A stretch of 64,000 nt of DNA, taken from NCBI RefSeq assembly GCF_009389715.1, contig NW_024067666.1:62001-126000 (forward strand). Direction: 5' to 3'. Both the position numbers and the translations under genes were made by a program. The notes beneath the pieces are model-generated. The model saw only the letters and a list, made by a program, of their open reading frames with translations, was not told the DNA's origin and did not search any database. This DNA is from Phoenix dactylifera (lineage: Eukaryota > Streptophyta > Magnoliopsida > Arecales > Arecaceae). This document shows, piece after piece, positions 51,107-61,500 of the stretch. Positions within the stretch are counted from its first letter, which is position 1; each line of letters starts with the position of its first letter.

Positions 51107-51822
51107 TAGGATTTATTTTGGTAGGAGTAATTTGACATGAAAAAATAAATTCCATATAGATTATCATATTTGATAAGAAAAAGTAAATAAGAGAGATGAT
51201 AAAATAAATGGTGGGACTCATATCTATTTTCATGAAAGAGAGGGTAAAACAAATACCACCATGGAAATGTATTATTTCTGGACTACGAAGTGGAGGTAAT
51301 ATAAAGACCCTCATTTATATTATATTATATTGTATTAATTATATTATATAATTAATATTTATTAATTATCAAAAAAAATCAAACATAGGATTTATTAGTA
51401 ATTAATATATTTATTTATATACCAAAATATACTAAAATTTAATTATAATAAGAAAGATATTTTCTAATATATGTTCAAATAATTTAAAAATATTTATTAA
51501 CATGTAAATATAATTTTATTGAAATATCCTATATTGATAGCCTTCATGACCATAAATGGCCAACAAATGGACTGAACAAAAAAAAAAAGAAGCATTACTT
51601 GAATTATTTATTCAAAAGCAGTGTTGGAATTTTGATAATATTTCTATACAAGATTACCTTCAACTGAATATAGTAATATTTTTTCAATACTATTTTTCAA
51701 ACTATTTTTTCCACCTACCAAATATGGTAAAATTTATTTTTTTAATCATTTTTTTAGATAAATAATTTTTAAATATTATCATATTGCTCCCTAATCTGAT
51801 ATATTCCAACCAAATGAACCTT
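51107..51822. mobile_element. MITE-like element (PIF/Harbinger type ends)
   Basis: The left end TAGGATTTATTTTGGTAGGA and the reversed right end TAAAGGTTCATTTGGTTGGA are similar inverted repeats, both next to TTA, the target of Tourist/Harbinger elements. The interior is 75-80 % A/T and non-coding. Confidence 0.42.
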
Positions 51823-52428
51823 TAAGTCAATTACCTGTCTCCATTTATGAGGCTTTGAGCTGGTGAAGGATCTGATAAAAAGTAGATAGCAAATCAATCC
51901 ACTTCTTTTTACCAAGAAATAAAAGCCAAGCCAACTTCTGCATGGGCGACATGAGAAATTTTTGAAATAATTACGACTTACATGAGTAAATTAAATTGAA
52001 ATTTTCCTACAACACCCTTTATTTTTGTTGTGTGCAAACAATTCTAGTGCAATATCCTTGCAATACAATCCATGCCTAATAATGAAGGCTTTTTGCGTCA
52101 CGGTATCTGACTGCTTTGCCCAAAACAGAAAAAAATAGTGGAGGATCTCAAATTAGTGTTATGGTTGGAATATTTTTGATATACGCATGATCTTAGATCT
52201 GTGTGGCAAACTACATAAACAAAGGCAAGACATAGACTTATTAGTATTAGATCAGATGAAATTAAGCAAACACAAACTTTAATTAGAATGAGAACTTACT
52301 CCAACATGAAGATACAGCGTTAATGATCTCTCATTCGCATAATATGCATCAAATTCATCATATTTAAACTGTATATTGCCAGTTCAGTTCCTCAAATAAA
52401 AGAGGATTAGCCAAAAGCCATTAGCTCA

Positions 52429-52789
52429 GGCTATATTTGGCATCATGTTTTTTCCTATTCTCACATTTTAAAAGAAAATATAAAATCAAGACGAAAAAAC
52501 ATGTTTGGTTCTATTATTTCTATTTTTATTTTATATCAATTTTTATAATTTGTAAAATATGAAAGCTAGGGTTTTCTTTTTTGACTTTTGTTCACCTGTG
52601 TAGCCACCGCCGCCACTAGTATCGGCGCTGTTGATGTAGTTGACACTATCATTGATGATCTTTATTTTTTAAAAGCAATAGGCTATGATAAATATTTTTG
52701 TATTTTAAAAATTTAGAAAAAATAGAAATAAACGTGTAGTTTTTATTTTTAAAAATTGAAAAGTAAAAATGATGTCCAACACAATCTCA
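52429..52789. mobile_element. Foldback MITE, ~360 bp
   Basis: The left end GGCTATATTTGGCATCATGT and the reversed right end GAGATTGTGTTGGACATCAT are inverted repeats with several mismatches. Just inside, AT-rich arms can also pair. No open frame and no clear target duplication. Confidence 0.45.
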
Positions 52790-53189
52790 ACTGGTTGGCA
52801 TCTGCTTGTGTGAAAAGCCTTGCAGGCTTATCTTTAGTCTTACATTGGGCCTACACTAGGGAGGTCATGAGCAACAAGGCTAAGAACCCGACTACATAAC
52901 TTCTTGCTATCAAAGAGAGAGCCCCAGGTGCTCCGAACTATCAAAGGTCCATATGACAGGTCTGTATGTTTGATCTCAGCTGCCTATACCTGGGCACGCT
53001 CCACAATGACCCTCGGAGATGGACTGCTCTCCCCAAAAGTCTAGATGTTTCTTGTCTACCAGATCTGGTAAGTAGTGTAGGTTGCCTCAACATCAACTTG
53101 TCGCATTTAGGGGGTGTCGGCCCATCGACGAATTGCCTGCATAAGGGGCTAGCTGGCTCCGAAAATCCGGCGAGATCTCAACAAGCCTT

Positions 53190-55060
53190 CAGACTCCCCT
53201 AGCTTGCTCACATTGGAGCAGGGCATGATCTACGATCTCCTCCACCGGGCAGTCCGGGCACTCGGGTTAGATGCCTAGTTCTCTTTTACTTAGCACCGAT
53301 CTCGTCGGCAGTCACTCCTAGGCCACCTTCCATAGAAATAGTGCTATCCACAAGTGAAGACCAAATCTCCAAATTCAAGCGCAGTCTAGCCCCCGCCCGT
53401 GCTCATGCTGGAGGACACAATAGATGTCACGCACTCTAACACTGGCACTACAAGACATGCTCCAAACTTTCACATCCGGACCAGCACATTCCGGTACCGG
53501 AAGGGACCGGACCCGCTCTGCAAGATGCTCTCCGAACAGCTGACCGATCTTGCCAGCATCCCACTCTGCCTCCTCCGGTTCCAGCAAATCGCAAATCTGA
53601 AGTCCGTCTGCTGCCTCAATGCTTACCAAAGTCGGCCAAAGTCTTAAGGAAAGAGAGTCCACCCAGGGGTCATCCACACTCTACCCATCACCAATCAGCC
53701 ATCTAGTGTTCGCCAATGCAATGGGCACGTATCTGCATATCTCTCGCCACAGGTAAGAGCACCTTTGTCTGCTCGAAGCCACCTTATCAGTCTAGGGGCG
53801 GCCATACCCAGTCGTCATCACCTGACTCCAAAATCTCTGTGGCTCAAGGATGAGCCTTACCACATGATGAGCAATTAGCGCATCTCTCCTCTCCAGAAGA
53901 GACTGTACTCCCAGTCCTCCCTCCTGGATCAGTATGCAGACCCTCTCTGAAGCCAACAACTGCACTCCGTGGCCACCTCCATGCGAGCCCCAAAGGAAGT
54001 TCCGAAGAAGCCACTCAATCCCTATCAGCACAGTCTTCGGAACAATAGTATTGGACATGAGGTAAATTGGCATGGAACTCAAAACCGACTTAACTAGCAT
54101 CAGCCTGCCCATCATGGATAGTGAAGACGCCCTCTAGCGCTCTAGCCGGTCTTGCATCCGCTGCACCAACCCAGAGCACTCTGACACCTACAGCCTCCTC
54201 CTTGAGTTAGGGACCCCTAAGTAGCTCCACAACCCCTCCTGCTCCTGCATCACGAGAATCCCCCTAATCTCCTGCCTTACCCGCAACTCCATCCTTAGAT
54301 TGAAGCATATAGTGGATTTGTGAGGATTCACTCTTTGCCTCGAAGCCTCACAGTAGTCCACCAATACACCTTTGAGGGTCAACGCATCCCTCGCCCTCGC
54401 CCTCATCAGGAGGAGGAGGCAGTCATTTGCAAAAAAATGGTGAGAGATCGGTCGGGCACCAGGGGATGGTGCATAGGCCTCCGGCTCCCGATTTCGACAA
54501 GTTGCCCGCAAGGCACGGGAGAGCACATTAGCACAGATAATAAATATGTACGGGGATAAGGGACAACCCTGGCGAAGCCCAATGGTGGACTGGAAGAATA
54601 GCAATGGCGTCTCGTTGATCATAATGGAGAAGATAGTTCCTTGCACACAACATAAGACCGAGGCTATCCAGGTCTCATGGAATCCAAAACTCTTCAATGC
54701 TCACTTGAGAAAGTCCCATCGAATCCTGTCGTAAACCTTCTCCATGTCCAATTTAACTGCCATCAGACTTCACCTCCTTGGGGCCCGCTGCAGATTCCAC
54801 ATCATCTCTTGGGCAATTAAGATATTATTAGAGATATTCCTGCCCCCCACAAAAGCTTCCTGCTCCTAACAAATGATATTTGACAGCAACGGCTTCATCA
54901 TGCCTACCATGATCTTCGCCACGATCTTGGAAAACATGGTGCAAAGATTGATAGGCCTAAAGTGGCTGGGCTCTTCCGCGTCCTGGCTTTTCGGTGTAAG
55001 ACTGACGTAAGTGGTCTTTCAGTCATCTGCCATCTTGTGGTGAATTGGCTGGCAGATGAT
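53190..55060 (-). pseudogene. Decayed LINE (non-LTR retrotransposon) reverse transcriptase
   Basis: On the minus strand the domains appear in LINE order. Near 55000-54930 is SHFRPINLCTMFSKIVAKI (RT motif 1/2), then EQEAFVGGRNISNNILIAQE and VKLDMEKVYDRIRWDFL. At 54697-54188 comes GFHETWIASVL, then GLRQGCPLSPYIF and FANDCLLL, where the catalytic FADD/YADD box has an Asn in place of the first Asp. At 54115-53792 is the post-RT region (MMGRLMLVKSVLSSMPIYLM), and at about 53390-53200 the zf-RVT zinc-binding block (PECPDCP, VDHALLQCEQA). Stops and frame breaks between blocks show it is dead. The 5' part (endonuclease) is missing. It may continue to about 52850, where I cannot read a domain. It is more GC-rich than its surroundings. 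Confidence 0.88.
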
Positions 55061-55388
55061 AATGTTGGTTATGAGTTTCATATGGAATTTGTTCTTCTTT
55101 CAGAATTTAATCTTTTGCTGTAAACACATGCAGCGGGCGTAGACTATGTTCGTAGTTTTTAAATCCTGTAGTTATCTTATGTTTTTGTTGTTTTTTTACT
55201 GCTATTTGTTTTGTTTTTCTTCCATCTATTGCGGAGATAAAAAATAAAAAAAAAAATCTTGCATAAGCTTCTGGATGGCTGCCACGTAAATTACGTGATG
55301 GAACGGAACGCCGTCTCAGAAGGCTCATCAACACTATCAGACGGCCCAAAACTGCAGAGCTTTTCCTCGGTGTTCCCTTGTGACGACG

Positions 55389-55402
55389 TCTCTCTCTCTC
55401 TC
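55389..55402 (+). promoter_or_regulatory. (TC)n tract in the leader of the ADF gene
   Basis: A CT-dinucleotide run about 130 bp before the start codon. Such runs are common in the 5' UTR or core promoter of plant housekeeping genes. Confidence 0.4.
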
Positions 55403-55532
55403 AATCCAAATTTGGGAGCGAGGGGCCGCAGCTGCCCACAGATCTTCGAACCCATCTGCTTCCCCTCCATTGTGAGCCAATCCCTTTGGTACCTCCCCTC
55501 CTAATTCCACTGGAGAGCTGTTTGAGTGCTCC

Positions 55533-58500
55533 ATGGCTCTGCTTCGATCGTGTGTAAGTTTTCCAGCTCCATTTGTTGCGAGATTCGTGGATCCTTTTTT
55601 TTTCTTTTTGGTTTTGGATACTTGGAATTGATCTATCTCTCGTGGATCGAAGGGATTTGAACTTCAATATGTTATCTTGTGAGGTTTTTCGGGGTATCTA
55701 GAGCGGGATCAGCTTTTCCGCAGATTAAAGTGGAATCGGGTTTGGTTTTAGATCTGTTGTGACTCTTATTTTGTGCTTTCTGGTATTCGTGCTGTCAGTA
55801 GATCTATTGATCGGGTGATCGGGCCCTTACAAAAGGTTTGGATTTCGTGGGGATGGGATGGAGATTCGATCTTACGATAGAGATTAGAGAAAAAAGTGGC
55901 CTTTTTGCTGTAGTGTAGCACGGGGGTAGGAAGTTTGCTATTATTGTAGTTCTCAGTGGATTAGGGTTTTAGTAATGGAGCCTTGTGATACATATATAAC
56001 TTTGTCTGATCAATTTTATGGGGCTTCCAATTTGTAGAACTCGGGATGCTTTGTTTTAGCTTATTTGTTGAAAATTTGTCCAGTTCTTTGCAACCCATGT
56101 TTCGATTCTTGTGGTTTCTCTTATTAATTTCCTTTTACAAAAAAAGGTTTATTTTGTTAATGTGTTATAGTGGTACTGCTTGTTCCTTCTAGCTGTCATA
56201 TTAAAATTTTGAAGTGCTTGAAAAGAGCATACTGGAAATTTGATTGGATTGTAGAACTGTCTTGTTGAATTTTTCTTATAATTTGTGTTTTTTTTTCTCC
56301 AGATTTTGTTTATTTTCATTCTGATGCAACTGAATGATCCATTAGTTTATGTAATTCTAGCACAAAAGGATGCATGCAATTCCTCTGTCATGTGTATCAG
56401 ACATGGAAGTGTCTTGGCATTATAGATGTTACCATGGTCCAAATTTGGCCTTCATTTTTGATGACTCTGATTAAATCCTTCTACATTTTTTTATAATCTT
56501 ACTGTTCTTTTGGCGATCTTTCTTATTTTCATTGGTAGTCAGATCCAAATCATTGTGTTTTAAATGTCTGTGTTATCTCTATTGATGAGTTGAAATTTGT
56601 CATACAAGTTAATAGTTTAAACTTATGTGCATAAAATCGACCAAGTTTTGCATTCATTATTTGAAGCCAATGCCATCTGCAAGTTTATAGCATCCAATGA
56701 TGCCATGCAAAATGAGAGTTTAAGTGTAATTGTTACATCTTGTCCATTGTTGCCAACTTTCTCGTAAAGTGGGGGCAACTTAATCTTTGACATAATAAGA
56801 CAATGGGGTCATCTTTAGAAGTCCTCGATCCTCTAACACCTTCTTGATATGTGCTATTTATCAAGTTCAGATGCAGAAACTGATTTATAATCCAAGAGCC
56901 TTTGAAACATGTCTGTGTTTATCTGGCTAGTTGTCTAATAGATAGCCCAGTATGCGATTGTATTTGACAATTTGGTTTGGAGTCTTTTTAAGTAGTTGTC
57001 TAATAGATAGCCCAATATACGATTGTATTTGACAATTTGGTTTGGAGTCTAAGGAAAATGTGTTGGAAACAAAGAGGTGGATTAATCTGTTCATCATAAC
57101 TTTTCATTAGTGTAAATTATGAGAGTAGGATTCTATTTTGGTTGTGGGGTTAAGTTTTGGTGGTTGTTCAAGGCTTTGGGCTATTCAAGGGTACCTGCAT
57201 CTGGAACTTAGAAATGTTTGACACTTGGGTATAAGTTTGCAAGAAGAAATCCTTAAAGATTAAAGGGATCTGGTATTTCAACATGAACCTGCAGCGAACA
57301 CATACTGAAATCCATGTAGTTTAGACTTTGTGTTTTCTTGAACTGGCTAGGTAATTTGGTTGGTTTTGAATCCTAATAGTGATTTCTTATATTGATGAAA
57401 GAAGAAGCTTTTACCCATTTTTTCTTGGTAACGGGTTTGGAAGAGGAAAGGATAAACTTTTCAAAAGGAAAGTTAGGCTAGAGATTATTTGGTAAAGTTT
57501 TAAGGTTAAACTAGTTCTTGCATGTGCTTTAGGATTTATCCTTCCATGTCTGGGAATGCTCTTATTTGGGATGGGCTTAAGCTTCAGTTTATCTGTTCAC
57601 TTTGTTTCTCAGTTTGTAGACTACAACCTTAGTATAAAAGAATAGAATTTTGGAATTCTTATATCAGCACTTCTAAATTCTAACAATAAAAATATATATT
57701 ATTTCGAAAATTCCAAATATATCAGCCACCTATTTTAAATTGTTAACACTACCAATTGACTTTTTTTTAGGCCCGTTTCATAGTTCTAGAGCAATCTCTT
57801 AATCCTCTTGTAGATCCAAAACGGACAATTGGGATAGCACTAATTGTGATAAGCTTAATTGCTTTTTCGGGCTTGATTCAAGATGTGGTTGGGCAATCTA
57901 GTTAGCCTAGGATTTGAGCTTAGTGGGTATTAGGTTGCTGATGAACATTTAAATAGAATATTGAGTTCTTATTGAGCCCCATTTAACTTGAAATTATTTT
58001 AAATCTCCAGAACGCTGATTAAGGATGACCAAGTAGGCAATGTGGAACTAGACTTGAAATTTTGGTAATCAACCCAGATCACAGGTTTAGTTCATAGAAT
58101 AGTACCTCGGCCTATTTAGAATAACATTAGGAAGCCAGATTAAGTTAAAAGATACCTTTAGTTCAAAACCATTGTTAGCCTCTAATCTTACACGGAGGGC
58201 ATGCGATTGTTGTTGCCCATCCTGAAGGGCGCCAAGGATATATAACTAGTCAGATCCTAATCTTGAGGGAGCTTTGAGTGAAAATTGTGGTTCCATCATG
58301 TACATCAATTTACATGCTAATGTAATCTGAGATCTGTCCAGAAGAGACATATGGTGATTGACCATCATTCTAATTCACTTTTTCAACTTGTGAAAACCAA
58401 AATCATCTTGCATTCACTTGCATGGATACCAAGGTTAAGTGGACCCCATTATAAATGGTGCTTATTGGAGGGAACTTCTTTGTATATAAAATACTCTTGC

Positions 58501-61500
58501 AACAAGGGGTATACGGGAATGTTGTTGCGAATATTTTAAAAGGCAGCTGTAGTATGCAGGCGATCAAGAGACTGCATAGTTGTAGTAGGTGGGCTGGATA
58601 TGCCGTTACCTTTCTTTTAACTATATAAAAATAAATAAATATATTAAGTGCAATAAAAACAATAGCAATGATAATTCTTGGATAATTAATATCAGTATTA
58701 ATAAGAACAACTACTAACAATTAGTGCTTATTACTTACTACTTAGTACTAATAGCAACGACTATATTTAGAGTAACATATTTGGCCCTATAATGCTAAGA
58801 GGGCCACATGTGAAGATATAAAATGCTAATTGAGCCACATATATAGCCATTTAGTACAAAGTAAACTGCCTTTTTGGTCCATATGAGGTTTGACCGCGTA
58901 TAATTATCGGATATAGACAATGCTGTGCAGTCAAAGGATCACATCAGCATAGCCTTATGCATCGCATTTTTAAACACGGGTGTTGCAATGCATTGTTTTC
59001 CTCATCTTAGTTAATTATTTACTTGTTTGCATCAAAGCTATCTTCACTTAGTTTGGGGAATTTTTCAATTTCTTTGGTTTCGTATAGGTTCTAAATGAAC
59101 AAGTCATCCATTTATTGAGCCATATGTCTCCATCCCCATATTGAATTTAAATCTTTGATATATTTAAAGGACAGTAAATTGGCCTCCTTTTTTAGGGGAT
59201 AACTGGACTCATGTCATTAAAAGAGCACTTGTTAGCTAGTGCAAGCTAGAGCTTCCAAAGCCAAGTGCTTTATCTGTGTTTGTTTACCCTTAGGTTTCCT
59301 TAAAAGTTTCACGGTTCATAGTTTTATCCATCTTTGGGGTGCACATTTTTGTTTTGGGGCCCTCTAACAGTACCCATCTCTATCACATGAGCATTACATT
59401 GACACCACAAGCGTAGAAATAAAAGATAAACCACATGATTTTAACTGCGTGACACCTATCATTGGCTTTCCAAAGGAATACATAGGTTCCTTTGGAGGTT
59501 GAAATCATCAGCTTCCTTCTACTAGTAACCTATTGATTCTTTGCAAATATACACGTATCTCTCTCCTTCTTGCCATGAGCAAGTCTTTGGTCCCTTTCAT
59601 TCTTATGGCATGTTCCCTTTCTTGTTACCATGTGGAACATTATGAGTTTATAGAAGAGAACCCCTACATGGCTTTTGGTTTTAGCTAGCCCAAATATTCA
59701 TTAAAAAGGTCCTCTGACTCACCTTGTTGAAGAAAACTTTCTCTTGTTATTTATTGAAAAGATCTTTATAGATGTCGATTCATTCAATTTTAGGTGCATC
59801 AATAAGTCTTGTTATTCTTTTCCATGGACTGAATGCATTCATGATATTTGGAAAGCAAGTTGGTTCACTACTTATGTTTCATTTATCACTTTACATGTTA
59901 GCGCACTGATCTGCATAAAGCAGTTTTGGCTCATTCTTTGCATAAGCATCACCAAACAAGGAGACTTTTGTCTCCTTGTTACTTATTTCCTTAGGGACCT
60001 TGGTGTCTAAACATGGAGCTTATGGGCCCATTGTTTGATTCAAGAGTCCTATTTGGCTGTTCTAGCAGGTAAACTAAGACTTCACCAAAATAAGGAGCAT
60101 GATGGCTTGGCGATAACTCACAAGTGTTTTATTCCATTTTTGACCATGGTACTAATGAATTGTCTGGAATGAAGTAGAATTTCAACACTCTACATTTATT
60201 TAGCAACCAATATCTGACATGGAAGCTGATAGGACCAAGATCACAAGCTTAGATTACCTAAAGCCCACTTAATGCTAGTATAAGGCACTCTACAACCTAC
60301 TTCAAGCAACTTGGACCAACACCTAACCAATTTAAGTTTACAAGAATCCTCCTTGACACACTTGTGTGAACATGGAGAATGGATCAATCTAGGCTATTCT
60401 AGGTTCCTTTAGTTAGGCAAAATGTTCAATGTGATAAATTTCATCCACTTGGGGCATTTACTACAAGACTCTACATGATCCATTTCAAGAAAATTGCATT
60501 TCTGTCTTATGTTGCGAACATGAATCTTTCATGTGCTTACCAAGGAAGAAACATAGAATACAATGCCTACTTCATGAGCTATGGCTATTATTAAAACAAT
60601 TAGGGCTAAATAAGGCTCATCTAAGATAAATTCTTGGGATGGATCCATATGTTGCTATTTTTAATGAAATAAGTGGTTTGTAACCCTCTTTATTTTTCTC
60701 TACCATTAAGTTAACATTATCTTCATGGTATAATGAGGGTGAGCCTTTGTCCCATGGTAAGACGACTCCATTGTGACTTTGGTGTCATGGGTTCGAAACA
60801 TGGAAGCAACATTTCTTTATGAAAAGGTAAGGCTGTTTACATCTGACCATCCCCAAACTCCATAGTGGCAGCAGCCTCGTGCACTACGATGCCCTTTTTT
60901 AAATCTCCATGGTATCAAATTTTATTGCAATAGTTGTACTAAAGACCATGTAGTTAATAAGTGGGCATCTGGACTAGGGTTCCTACATCATAATTCATTC
61001 ACGCCTAATTGAAACAACAAGAATTTTGGACTAAATACTAGTGTTGGTTTCATCAAACCTTAGTTGCCATTGGTTCCTATTAATGACTACCTTTTGGTGT
61101 TATTGCAAGGTCTTCCAATTTCTTTGGCATAACTTGCATTAACGTTAGCTTAGGCATGTTTTCCTCTATACCCGTTACATAGATTTAAGCACCATCCTTG
61201 TTGAATCTTTCTTAGATTTTTGTTACAAACATATGTACCATCTCAATTGATTCTACATCTCTTTTTTCTCAACTTGTGCAATTCTTATGCCTTTTAATAT
61301 TCACATGTCCCATCCTCTTGTTCATGGCTCTACCACACATCCATCTTAAATAACAGAGTCATGTAGCTAATTCTAAATAAATGGTTGTGGCTTACCTTTT
61401 GATTTCTAATTCTAAATCCCATAACTAACATGAAATTACATGGTTCCCTAGCTTAGTCTCCACAACTCTTTGAGTCACCCAAAATAAGCCAACCTTGGTG

